Assembly: GCA_000434295.1 (NCBI GenBank)
Contig: HF994928.1
Span: 54,292-68,869, forward strand
DNA: 14,578 nucleotides
From: Acetobacter sp. CAG:977
Lineage (GTDB): Bacteria; Pseudomonadota; Alphaproteobacteria; CAAGCB01; CAG-977
Direction of reading: 5' to 3'
Shown: piece after piece, positions 1 to 6,905 of the stretch
How positions within the stretch are numbered: the first letter of the stretch is position 1
Layout: each line of letters opens with the position of its first letter
Notes under the pieces: model-generated
Seen by the model: the letters and a program-made list of their open reading frames with translations, nothing else
Told to the model about the DNA's origin: nothing
Databases searched by the model: none
Made by a program: the position numbers and the translations under genes

Positions 1-148
1 AAAGCTCTTCCGACGGAAAAGCTTCGACAACGTCGCCGTATTCCGTAAATGCAAATAAACTGTCCAGCAAATGGTAACCGTCAGGACGTTTCCCGACGAC
101 GTGCAGGTATAAATTCACTTTCGCCGGAGCCAAAGCCCGAAAGCTCAT
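1..148 (-). CDS. ispE: 4-diphosphocytidyl-2-C-methyl-D-erythritol kinase, N-terminal fragment
   Basis: Only the first 49 codons are present; the gene continues past the left edge. The start reads M-S-F-R-A-L-A-P-A-K-V-N-L-Y-L-H, followed by G-K-R-P-D-G-Y-H at residues 19-26. This is the signature N-terminus of the GHMP-family kinase IspE, which phosphorylates the 2-hydroxyl of CDP-methylerythritol in the MEP isoprenoid pathway in the cytoplasm. Lys10 and the DGYH motif (23-26) lie in the substrate-binding part of the family. The ATG (148-146) overlaps the TGA of the upstream TPR lipoprotein gene as ATGA, so the two are probably translationally coupled. A TPR gene followed by ispE is, as I recall, a common alphaproteobacterial pair. 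Identity is confident although the ATP-binding motif lies outside the window. Confidence 0.9.
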   Translation of the reverse strand, partial: MSFRALAPAKVNLYLHVVGKRPDGYHLLDSLFAFTEYGDVVEAFPSEEL

Positions 149-1986
149 TTCTTCTTTCCTTTGCCCTGCTTCTCTTTTGCCTTTGTATCATCTGACGCCG
201 TTTTAACGCCAAGCCCCGATTCGCCGGCAACCACCTTGTCCCCGACGACATCCAAACCTTTTTCAAGTTTCGCTTCCGTACGCGCGCGATCGCCGGGCAT
301 AAAATCGTCATTAACGTCCAGCGCCTTGCGCCATTGATAGCGCGCTTCGCGTTTGCGACCGCTGCGCCAATACGCATCCCCCAGATGATCGTTGATCACC
401 GCACTGCCGGGATCCAAAGAAACAGCCGTTTCCAAAACGGGAACTGAGCGTTTGTAATCTTTCAAAATATAATAAGCCCACCCCAGACTGTCCGCGATAA
501 AGCCTTCGTTCGGCGCACGAATCGCCGCACGCTCCAACATATTTTTGGCTTTCTTGATATTCTTGCCCTGCTCCAGCCAGAAATACCCCAGATAATTTAA
601 CGCCAAAGGTTGATCGGGACTTAATATCAAAGCCTGAATCAAATCCTGTTCCGCCGCTTTCGGACGCCCGCTGCGTTCATAGGCAACACCGCGGCTGTAA
701 AACAATGACCAATGTTGCTTTTGCGGAAACGGTATCTTTTCTATCGCTTTTGTATATGCCTTTGCCGCTTCCTCATATTGCTTGTCCGTCAAAAGAATGT
801 CGCCGGTTTCTATCCAGGGCAACGGAAGATCCCCGCGTTTCGATGCCAAATCTTCCAACGTCTTTTCCGCTTCGGCTATCTGTTTTTGCTGAGCCTGCAA
901 CAATGCTAAACGCATACGGCTGGCATAATACGTTTCCGAATCTTCCGAATCGCTTTCGTAAAGCTCCATGGCTTCGGCATAACGCCCCTGCGTTTCCAAA
1001 AGCTCGCCCAGCAAAACGCGTCCCAAAGAAAGCTTCGGATCCAAATAAAGCGCAAACCGTATAAAAAACAGCGCGCTGTCCGGCCCCCCTTTGCCCGACA
1101 GGCTGCTCGCCACGTCGAAAAAAGCCTCTGCCATACCCGCCTGAGCCGTCGGAACGCTCATCGGTATTTCCGAAGACGACGGCCGCTTGCCCGCCGTAAA
1201 AAAGCTTTCGTCCGTTAATGTGTAAGAGCGGCTGGTCTTTCTGTAAGCTTCCATCAAAACGGAAAATTTCTTTATGTCGTTGCGCCGTAGCAAAAAATTA
1301 CCGTACGTCTGCGCCGCCCGCAACGAAAGACCGCCGGGCTCTTGCAACAAAAGTTCGTAATTCTCCTCGGCATCGCTTTCTTCGCCGAACATATCGTTCA
1401 TCAAAGCCTTGTGAAACACGTACAAAGCTTCCGTACCGCGCCCGTTGACCGCTTCCAGCGTTTCCAAAGCCTTTTCCTGACGCCCCATTCCCGCATAAAC
1501 CCAAGATTCCAAAAGCGGTACCAAAAAAGCATTCTCTTTCTTATGCGGAAAATCCTTTAACACGGCTAAGGCATCCGTATATCTTTCGTCCTTGACGTTC
1601 TGGACAATAACAACCAATGCCGCAAGAAGCGATGACGGATCATTCTTTAATTCCGCCTGAGCATACGGCATCGCTTCCGCCGTGCGCCCTTCCAACGCCA
1701 AAAGCGACAACATTTCCGAAATCAATGCCGCATTATCGGGATCTGCCTTGACCGTCGCAGACAAAAACGAAACGGCCTTCTCATAATCGCCGTCCTGTCT
1801 GGCTTGCAAATAAAGTATGTACGGACCGACGGCATCCGCCGAAAAAGATAATTCTTCAGCTTCTTTGTTTTCGGTTTTAACGGCCGCTTTATGTTCGCTC
1901 TTGTCAAAAGCGGCACTGCCCGCCGTGTTCTCGGGAACACACGCCGCCAAAAGCGATAAAAAAAGCCAAAATGCCTTCGTCCTCAT
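145..1986 (-). CDS. TPR-repeat lipoprotein
   Basis: The protein has 613 residues from ATG 1986-1984. A TTG 12 bases upstream is also in frame, but GGGA and AAAAGG immediately before the ATG act as the ribosome-binding site. The ATG start also gives a compact lipoprotein signal peptide: basic M-R-T-K, a hydrophobic stretch, then lipobox L-A-A-C with Cys16. The mature protein should therefore be lipid-anchored in the periplasm or outer membrane. The rest is mainly TPR helices. They are clearest in the C-terminal third, with repeated patterns such as A-L-N-Y-L-G-Y, A-D-S-L-G-W-A-Y-Y and N-D-H-L-G-D-A-Y-W-R-S-G-R-K, each followed by an A-x-x-x-D-P/A-P turn. The C-terminus is Lys-rich. TPRs mediate protein contacts, so a scaffold or envelope-assembly role is possible, but no specific function can be assigned. 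It precedes ispE with an ATGA overlap. Confidence 0.88.
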   Translation of the reverse strand: MRTKAFWLFLSLLAACVPENTAGSAAFDKSEHKAAVKTENKEAEELSFSADAVGPYILYLQARQDGDYEKAVSFLSATVKADPDNAALISEMLSLLALEGRTAEAMPYAQAELKNDPSSLLAALVVIVQNVKDERYTDALAVLKDFPHKKENAFLVPLLESWVYAGMGRQEKALETLEAVNGRGTEALYVFHKALMNDMFGEESDAEENYELLLQEPGGLSLRAAQTYGNFLLRRNDIKKFSVLMEAYRKTSRSYTLTDESFFTAGKRPSSSEIPMSVPTAQAGMAEAFFDVASSLSGKGGPDSALFFIRFALYLDPKLSLGRVLLGELLETQGRYAEAMELYESDSEDSETYYASRMRLALLQAQQKQIAEAEKTLEDLASKRGDLPLPWIETGDILLTDKQYEEAAKAYTKAIEKIPFPQKQHWSLFYSRGVAYERSGRPKAAEQDLIQALILSPDQPLALNYLGYFWLEQGKNIKKAKNMLERAAIRAPNEGFIADSLGWAYYILKDYKRSVPVLETAVSLDPGSAVINDHLGDAYWRSGRKREARYQWRKALDVNDDFMPGDRARTEAKLEKGLDVVGDKVVAGESGLGVKTASDDTKAKEKQGKGKKK

Positions 1987-2022
1987 CCTTTTTCCCAAAG
2001 CTTTGACAACAAACTCTCTTAA

Positions 2023-2052
2023 AGAATACCCTTTTTGTTCTCCGAATCACAA
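2023..2052 (-). promoter_or_regulatory. Putative promoter of the TPR-ispE unit
   Basis: On the minus strand TTGTGA (2052-2047) and TATTCT (2028-2023) are separated by 18 bases, a fair sigma-70-type arrangement about 40 bases before the TPR gene start. It lies in the 117-base divergent gap shared with the uracil-DNA glycosylase. Support is motif similarity only. Confidence 0.4.
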
Positions 2053-2085
2053 ATTTTTTTCAAAAAATTTCACTTAACTCCAAAA

Positions 2086-2091
2086 TATGAT
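2086..2091 (+). promoter_or_regulatory. Putative -10 element of the uracil-DNA glycosylase gene
   Basis: TATGAT lies 12 bases before the ATG at 2104, and no good -35 hexamer is visible at 16-18 bases upstream. If used, the transcript would have only a few untranslated bases. This fits the absence of a recognisable Shine-Dalgarno sequence in front of this ATG. Confidence 0.3.
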
Positions 2092-2103
2092 ACCGTATCC
2101 GCC

Positions 2104-2901
2104 ATGAGCGATAATTCTTTCAATACCGTGGAAATCCTGAAATGGTATCAAACGGCGGGCGTCGACGAGTGCATCCTTGACAGCCCGCAAAACCGTTTCG
2201 AAACTTCGGCTGCGACTCCGCAGAACGTCGGAAAATCAATGCCGATTCCAACTCCCAAACCCGCAACGGCAACCGAACCCGCTCAACGTCCGCTTGCCGC
2301 AGACGCAGGAACGGCTTTGTTGGCTCAAAAAGCCTCGTCTCTTGAGGATTTAAAGTCTGTCATGCTAAATTTCAACGGTTGTCCTTTGAAAAACAGCGCA
2401 ACAAACATGGTTTTCGGAACGGGAAACCCGAACGCCGACGTCATGATCATCGGCGAAGCCCCGGGTAATGAAGAAGACAGACAGGGAATCCCCTTCGTCG
2501 GCGTCAGCGGACAGCTCTTGGATAAAATGCTGGCCTCCGTCGGATTAAACCGCGAAAGCGTTTATATTTCCAACGTCCTGCCGTGGCATCCCCCCGCGAA
2601 CAGAAAACCCTCCGAAGAAGAAGTCTCTCTCTTTTTGCCGTTTTTAAAACGCCATATCGCTTTAGTTAATCCGAAAATCCTTCTGTTGTTGGGCGGCAGT
2701 GCCGTGGCGGCATTGACAGGCATAACTCAGGGCATTACGCGAATCCGCGGGAAATGGCTGACGTATGCCTCTGAAAATACGGAACTGCCCGCCATGCCGT
2801 CTTTTCATCCCGCGTTTCTGTTGCGCTCTCCGGCTCAGAAAAAAGCCGCTTGGCATGATTTGTTGGCATTAAAAGAAAAGATGAATGAATTGACAAAATA
2901 A
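2104..2901 (+). CDS. Uracil-DNA glycosylase, family 4-like, lacking the usual Fe-S cysteines
   Basis: The protein has 265 residues from ATG 2104. An upstream TTG is in frame, but the peptide from M-S-D-N-S-F matches the usual start for this group, with an L-K-W-Y-Q-T-A-G-V-D-E segment near residues 12-22. A Pro/Ala-rich linker (about 35-75) leads into the glycosylase fold. Motifs seen are G-E-A-P-G-N-E-E-D (117-125), N-V-L-P-W-H-P-P-A-N-R (157-167) and S-F-H-P-A-F (233-238), matching motif 1, the middle motif and the HP(A/S) motif of family 4 enzymes. It should remove uracil, from cytosine deamination, to start base excision repair. Classical family 4 enzymes bind a [4Fe-4S] cluster with four cysteines. 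This protein has only Cys23 and Cys93, and the usual C-R-P-P position reads W-H-P-P. It is transcribed alone, divergent from the TPR gene, and ends at a strong terminator. Confidence 0.9.
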   Translation: MSDNSFNTVEILKWYQTAGVDECILDSPQNRFETSAATPQNVGKSMPIPTPKPATATEPAQRPLAADAGTALLAQKASSLEDLKSVMLNFNGCPLKNSATNMVFGTGNPNADVMIIGEAPGNEEDRQGIPFVGVSGQLLDKMLASVGLNRESVYISNVLPWHPPANRKPSEEEVSLFLPFLKRHIALVNPKILLLLGGSAVAALTGITQGITRIRGKWLTYASENTELPAMPSFHPAFLLRSPAQKKAAWHDLLALKEKMNELTK

Positions 2902-2932
2902 AAAAAGCGGCTCTTTTCAAAGCCGCTTTTTT
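2901..2932. terminator. Bidirectional rho-independent terminator
   Basis: A perfect 12-bp inverted repeat, AAAAAAGCGGCT (2901-2912) and AGCCGCTTTTTT (2921-2932), encloses the 8-base loop CTTTTCAA. The A run and T run on the two flanks let it work in both directions. It begins at the last base of the glycosylase stop codon and precedes the carD stop at 2952, so it serves both convergent genes. Confidence 0.92.
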
Positions 2933-2951
2933 AAAATCAATCCTTAAAAGA

Positions 2952-3452
2952 TCAGCCCGCCAGTTGCAATATATTGCACAATTTCGTCGTGGCATCCTGC
3001 GTGTTAATCTTTTCCAAAGCCGCCAATTCGTTCGCCAGCCTGTCCAGCGCCTGTTCGTAAATCTGGCGTTCGCTGTAAGACTGATCCGACTGTGATTGAG
3101 AACGGTATAAGTCGCGCACGACTTCGGCAATCGATATCGGATCGCCCGAATTGATTTTCGCTTCGTATTCCTGAGCGCGACGGCTCCACATCGTACGTTT
3201 GACCTTTGACTTGCTCTTCAACGTTTCCAAAGCCGTTTCCATAACGTTGCGATTCGACAGCTTTCGCAAACCCGAATTCTTTGCCTTGACCATGGGAACC
3301 CGCAACGTCATGCGATCCTTGTCAAAATGAACGGCAATCAGTTCCAATTCCTGTCCGGCGACCGTATCTTTGGTTATGCTTAAAATTTTACCGACGCCGT
3401 GAGCCGGATAAACAACAAAATCACCGGCAGAAAAAGAAGTTTCTTTAGACAT
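2952..3452 (-). CDS. carD: CarD/CdnL-family RNA polymerase-binding transcription regulator
   Basis: The protein has 166 residues. Residues 1-60 form the RNA-polymerase interaction domain typical of the family, with F-S-A-G-D-F-V-V-Y-P-A-H-G-V-G near the start. Residues 65-166 are the helical DNA-binding part, including T-M-W-S-R-R-A-Q-E-Y (87-96); Trp89 corresponds to the Trp that wedges into the upstream edge of the promoter bubble in known CarD/CdnL proteins. Such factors bind the RNA polymerase beta subunit and stabilise open complexes, notably at rRNA promoters. The length is typical for alphaproteobacteria. The Shine-Dalgarno sequence is weak: GGGA is about ten bases from the ATG. A possible 27-codon ORF stops one base before this start. 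The gene stands alone, with a long structured leader upstream and a shared terminator downstream. Confidence 0.93.
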   Translation of the reverse strand: MSKETSFSAGDFVVYPAHGVGKILSITKDTVAGQELELIAVHFDKDRMTLRVPMVKAKNSGLRKLSNRNVMETALETLKSKSKVKRTMWSRRAQEYEAKINSGDPISIAEVVRDLYRSQSQSDQSYSERQIYEQALDRLANELAALEKINTQDATTKLCNILQLAG

Positions 3453-3544
3453 TTCAATTTTCCCATCTTCTCGGAAAGTTGCACTGCAGCGGCAGAAAAA
3501 GCCCCTCCATCCGATTTGAAGAAAGCCCGTTGTTCATTTGCCGC

Positions 3545-3581
3545 AAAAAAAGGAAGCCTCCTCATCAAGCTCGCGGCTTCC
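3545..3581 (-). terminator. Terminator-like hairpin in the carD leader
   Basis: On the minus strand GGAAGCC (3581-3575) can pair with GGCTTCC (3558-3552), leaving a 16-base loop, followed directly by seven T residues (3551-3545). This has the form of an intrinsic terminator. It lies about 10 bases after the expected start from the TATAAT at 3600-3595 and 93 bases before the carD ATG, so it could act as an attenuator, end a short RNA, or be a 5' stabilising stem. Confidence 0.6.
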
Positions 3582-3594
3582 CGTCTGCATCGTT

Positions 3595-3600
3595 ATTATA
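3595..3600 (-). promoter_or_regulatory. Putative -10 element upstream of carD
   Basis: The minus strand reads TGCTATATAATAACG; the TATAAT hexamer is at 3600-3595. No good -35 hexamer sits 16-18 bases upstream, although the TG ahead of the overlapping TATATA gives an extended -10 look. A transcript from here would have a leader of about 135 bases before carD. Confidence 0.45.
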
Positions 3601-3638
3601 TAGCACAAAAATCGGTTTTTGGGTAGGCGGAACTTCGT

Positions 3639-3660
3639 TTTTGCCATAATTTTGCCATAT
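3639..3660. repeat. Tandem 11-bp direct repeat upstream of the carD promoter
   Basis: TTTTGCCATAA (3639-3649) is followed immediately by TTTTGCCATAT (3650-3660). The two copies match at 10 of 11 positions and are spaced by about one helical turn. They lie about 40-65 bases upstream of the putative carD -10 element, a usual position for an activator or operator pair. Confidence 0.55.
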
Positions 3661-3750
3661 TTCGGAAATATTTCCTTAATTTTTTCGTTCAAAAATTTTA
3701 AAACTTTAAATCTTTCGCCCTCAAAAAGAACAAAACGGCAAAAAATTTCC

Positions 3751-3793
3751 TTAAAAATAAAAAAAAGCCCCGATTCTTAACGAGTCGGGGCTT
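3751..3793 (-). terminator. Rho-independent terminator of the glutamate dehydrogenase gene
   Basis: On the minus strand a 12-bp stem (3793-3782 with 3776-3765, one G-T wobble, C/G-rich core) closes a 5-base loop and is followed by a T-rich tract (3766-3751). It starts 17 bases after the dehydrogenase stop codon. Confidence 0.9.
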
Positions 3794-3809
3794 GTCTAAA
3801 AAATTAAAA

Positions 3810-6134
3810 TCAGGCGGACAGCGCTTCTTTGACCGACGCGAATTTCTCGTCGGGATGCGACGCGAGAATCCTCGCCTCTTCCCTGACAGAGCCTTCCAGT
3901 CCGCGACGCAACAACGTCAAAACCATGTTTTCGATTTCAAGAACCAAACGACGCGTCAAAATTCCTTCTTCTTCCGAAGAAATATCGCCGCTCTTGCGTT
4001 CAATCAAAGCAAACAGGCTTTCCGTATCGTACGCCATCGCCGTTACCAAATATGCTTTTGCCACTTCGGCCACGGACGCCGCGCATTCCTGACGCATCTT
4101 TCCGACAAAGTTAATACTGACGCGGTTAACCATGTTATTTGCCAAAACCGTCGAAGCAATTTCACGGCGCAACGGATGTTTCAAAGCATCGGCACGCCAT
4201 AACGTTTGAAGTTCTTTGGGAAAATACGACAGCAGAATATTTTCCGCCATCACGGGATCGTCCGGCAAATCGCTGTTCAAAATATGATCGTACAACGACA
4301 TTTTGGCATACGCCATCAAAACGCACAGTTCCGGACGGGTCAAGCCTTCTCCGCGGCTGAAACGCGCATCCATTTCGGCATCCGTCGGCAAAAATTCCAA
4401 AGCCCTGTCCAAACGCCCCGATTTTTCCAAACGGTTCATCAGTTTCTTGTTGCCCGGAACACTCTTCGCCCCGCGGTGGCGCATATACGACAAAATACGG
4501 TTTTGTTGGTAGTTGTCCTTTAAAACCAACGCCGCGACTTCGTCCGTCATCGATTTCAAAAGGTCGTTCCTGCCTTCAAACGTCAGCCGTCCCTCCGCCA
4601 TCGCCGCGTTCAGCATAATCTTGATGTTGACTTCGTGGTCGGAACAGTCAACGCCGCCCGAATTGTCAACGGCATCCGTATTCAAACGCCCGCCCGCCAA
4701 CGCATATTCTATGCGGGCACGCTGGGTTAAGCCCAAATTCGCCCCTTCCGCTATGCATTTCGCGCGAAGTTCGCTTGCATCTATGCGGCAACCCGCGTTG
4801 GCAGCGTCCTTTGCTTCAACCTGCGTTTCCGACGTCGATTTCACATATGTCCCGATGCCTCCGAAATAAATCAAATCAACGGGCGCTTTCAAAATCACTT
4901 TGACCAGTTCGTCAGGCGTCATTACCTGCGTATTCGTCCCCAAAGCACGACACGCTTCGGCAGAAAGCGTTATGCTCTTTTCCTTGCGATCATAGACGGC
5001 TCCGCCCGCCGACAGCAAAGAACGGTCGTATGCCGCCCAGCCCGCTTCTTCCTTAAACAGGCGTTCGCGTTCTTTAAACGAAACCGCCGTGTCGGGATTC
5101 GGATCAATAAATATATTGGAATGGTTGACCGCCGCAATCAGCTTAATATGCTTTGACAACAGCATCGCATTGCCGTAAACGTCGCCCGCCATGCTGCCGA
5201 CGCCGACACAGGTGAAGTCTTCGTTCTGGCAGTCTTTGCCCATTTCCGCAAAATGGCGCTTGACGCTTTCCCAAGATCCTTTCGCCGTAATCGCCATGCC
5301 TTTGTGGCTGTAGCCTGCCGAACCGCCGGACGCAAAGGCGTCGCCAAGCCAAAAGCCGTATTCCGCAGACAGCGCATTCGCTATGTCGGAAAAATCCGCC
5401 GTACCTTTGTCCGCCGCAACAACCAAATAGGGATCTTCCCCGTCATAGCAAACCGTACGCAAAGGATGAACGACTTTGCCCGCAACAATATTGTCCGTAA
5501 TGTCCAACAAACCGCGAATCATCGTTTTATAGCATTCAACGGCGTTCGCGACCACTTCGCGGCGATCGGCGTTTTCGGGAGGATGTTTCGGGAAAAATCC
5601 GCCTTTTGATCCGACGGGAACAATAACGACGTTCTTGACTTGCTGGGCTTTGACCAGACTTAAAACTTCCGTGCGGAAATCTTCCTTGCGATCAGACCAA
5701 CGGATGCCGCCGCGCGCAATCTTGCCAAAACGAAGGTGAACCGCGTCAACCGCCGCAGAATATACAAATATTTCAGCCATCGGAACGGGTTTCGGCAATC
5801 CTTGAATGCGACCGCTTAAAAACTTAAAAGAAACATAATCTTTGCCGTCTTGGTAAAAATTCGTCCGAACCATCGCTTTTAAAACCGAAAACACCGCCTT
5901 TAACGACGGGTTCTTCGGCATCTTTTCCAAAATTTCGGCTTCGCGCTTTTCCAATTCCGGTTTTGACGAAAGGGCATCCGGGTCAAATTTCATCGAAAAA
6001 TAAGACAACAGTTCTTCCGTCAAATCCGGATAATCGCGATACGCTTCCATAACGGCGCCTTTCGTCGCAATCGTCGTTTGACGGATATATGATGCAAACG
6101 CATTAAGCAAAAACTCTTTTTGTGAAGGATTCAT
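3810..6134 (-). CDS. gdhB: NAD-specific glutamate dehydrogenase, short form of the large-type family
   Basis: The protein has 774 residues from ATG 6134, preceded by AGGGGA eight bases away; a longer in-frame extension lacks a good ribosome-binding site. It oxidatively deaminates glutamate to 2-oxoglutarate with NAD, linking amino acid catabolism to the TCA cycle. Motifs in order are A-R-G-G-I-R-W-S-D-R (140-149), V-P-V-G-S-K-G-G-F (172-180) with likely catalytic Lys177, D-P-Y-L-V-V-A-A-D-K-G (235-245), the nucleotide-binding G-V-G-S-M-A-G-D-V-Y-G-N (311-322), then F-G-G-I-G-T-Y-V-K and N-T-D-A-V-D-N-S-G-G-V-D. Family members usually have about 1000 or 1600 residues. Here the regulatory N-terminal half is absent, and the protein begins just before the helical segment preceding the catalytic domain. 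Some motif residues differ from the consensus I recall. The gene is monocistronic, with a strong terminator. Confidence 0.9.
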   Translation of the reverse strand: MNPSQKEFLLNAFASYIRQTTIATKGAVMEAYRDYPDLTEELLSYFSMKFDPDALSSKPELEKREAEILEKMPKNPSLKAVFSVLKAMVRTNFYQDGKDYVSFKFLSGRIQGLPKPVPMAEIFVYSAAVDAVHLRFGKIARGGIRWSDRKEDFRTEVLSLVKAQQVKNVVIVPVGSKGGFFPKHPPENADRREVVANAVECYKTMIRGLLDITDNIVAGKVVHPLRTVCYDGEDPYLVVAADKGTADFSDIANALSAEYGFWLGDAFASGGSAGYSHKGMAITAKGSWESVKRHFAEMGKDCQNEDFTCVGVGSMAGDVYGNAMLLSKHIKLIAAVNHSNIFIDPNPDTAVSFKERERLFKEEAGWAAYDRSLLSAGGAVYDRKEKSITLSAEACRALGTNTQVMTPDELVKVILKAPVDLIYFGGIGTYVKSTSETQVEAKDAANAGCRIDASELRAKCIAEGANLGLTQRARIEYALAGGRLNTDAVDNSGGVDCSDHEVNIKIMLNAAMAEGRLTFEGRNDLLKSMTDEVAALVLKDNYQQNRILSYMRHRGAKSVPGNKKLMNRLEKSGRLDRALEFLPTDAEMDARFSRGEGLTRPELCVLMAYAKMSLYDHILNSDLPDDPVMAENILLSYFPKELQTLWRADALKHPLRREIASTVLANNMVNRVSINFVGKMRQECAASVAEVAKAYLVTAMAYDTESLFALIERKSGDISSEEEGILTRRLVLEIENMVLTLLRRGLEGSVREEARILASHPDEKFASVKEALSA

Positions 6135-6167
6135 CAGCGTTTCCCCTAAAATTAAAATCAACTTGAA

Positions 6168-6194
6168 AATATACTTCTGTTCGCCCGACGACAA
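6168..6194 (-). promoter_or_regulatory. Putative promoter of the glutamate dehydrogenase gene
   Basis: On the minus strand TTGTCG (6194-6189) and TATATT (6173-6168) are separated by 15 bases, shorter than ideal, about 35 bases before the start codon. It lies in the 141-base divergent gap with the gene at 6276. That gap also holds a 6-bp inverted repeat, AAGCAT (6193-6198) and ATGCTT (6219-6224), and an AT-rich hairpin, CCTTTC (6225-6230) with GAAAGG (6239-6244). Confidence 0.3.
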
Positions 6195-6275
6195 GCATTT
6201 TTACCGTTCAGAAGTTTTATGCTTCCTTTCCTTTAAAAGAAAGGTTAAAAATATATAAAAAACTTAAGGAATTGT

Positions 6276-6905
6276 ATGAAAGCTTCCTCCCCTTACGAAA
6301 CGGCGGCTTCGCGTTCCCTTTCCGCGTTGCATTGGTGCCTTTTCTTATTAAATCTGGCTTTGCTGCTTGCTCCGGGTTTTAAAATCGTACAAGATTGGAT
6401 CAATCTTCCCGTCGATTTTTCCCGAGTTATGCTGGCATTCCCGGATGAACCGGAATTCCTGGATACCAAAAGCGCACAAAAACAAATGCGCGGCGCCCTT
6501 ATCTTTGCCGCTGCCGTTTATGTCTTCGGCGCTTTTCTGTGTTATGAAGTCTTTATCAAACCGAAAAGCTTTCTTACAAATCTGGCTGCACCTTTGTTCA
6601 TCGCTTTTCTGTCCCTGACCGCAGAAAGCCCGAATTTCTTCCTGCCGGCTCTGGACAAAGCCCGCGCCATACAAACTTGCGAAAATGCGGGAATTTCTTG
6701 GGACAAGAAAAAAAATACCTGCGACCTGATGCAGCTGGAACGAAAAAGGCTGGCTGAAATCAAAGCCCAAAAGAAAAAAGCACGCCAAATAAAAAATAAA
6801 CGAACAAAAAAAGAAAAAAACGCTAAACCCTCCCTATTCCTTTTACCCGTAAAAAAAGCTATCCTGTTTCCGTTTTACCTTAAACGGAGAATCTTTCATG
6901 TCTGA
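6276..6905 (+). CDS. Unrecognised membrane protein with a paired-Cys loop and Lys-rich tail
   Basis: The 209-residue protein starts at ATG 6276, with AAGGA six bases upstream. I do not recognise a family. Three hydrophobic segments are visible at about 18-36, 73-92 and 99-118. After them comes C-E-N-A-G-I-S-W-D-K-K-K-N-T-C (135-149), a CX13C element of the C-x-x-x-G-x-x-W-D...C style seen in exported proteins, where the two cysteines could form a disulfide. The following 35 residues are rich in Lys, Arg and Ala and may be helical, then a short hydrophobic stretch (187-202) and a basic end. If the N-terminus is cytoplasmic, the Cys loop would be periplasmic. The last eight bases overlap the MscS-type gene, so the two are probably cotranscribed and coupled. 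A role tied to the channel is inference only. Confidence 0.75.
   Translation: MKASSPYETAASRSLSALHWCLFLLNLALLLAPGFKIVQDWINLPVDFSRVMLAFPDEPEFLDTKSAQKQMRGALIFAAAVYVFGAFLCYEVFIKPKSFLTNLAAPLFIAFLSLTAESPNFFLPALDKARAIQTCENAGISWDKKKNTCDLMQLERKRLAEIKAQKKKARQIKNKRTKKEKNAKPSLFLLPVKKAILFPFYLKRRIFHV

Larger units (their letters stand above)
3453..3809. other. Non-coding gap between glutamate dehydrogenase and carD
   Basis: This 357-base AT-rich stretch has no convincing protein gene. From right to left on the minus strand it holds the terminator of the glutamate dehydrogenase gene (3751-3793), a poly-A/T region, a tandem 11-bp repeat (3639-3660), a TATAAT -10 element (3600-3595), a terminator-like hairpin (3545-3581) and about 90 bases of remaining carD leader containing a 27-codon ORF of uncertain reality. 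Confidence 0.7.

Noticed and set aside
1987..1998. TTG start four codons upstream of the TPR lipoprotein ATG
   Set aside because: The bases between TTG and ATG form the purine-rich ribosome-binding site of the ATG, and the ATG gives a standard lipoprotein signal peptide.
3380..3568. 62-residue minus-strand open frame running from the carD leader into carD
   Set aside because: It overlaps the well-supported carD N-terminus in another frame and resembles no family. Its start lies inside the leader hairpin.
6225..6244. AT-rich hairpin CCTTTC/GAAAGG in the dehydrogenase/membrane protein gap as a terminator
   Set aside because: The stem is short and weak, no gene ends there on either strand, and no T run follows.
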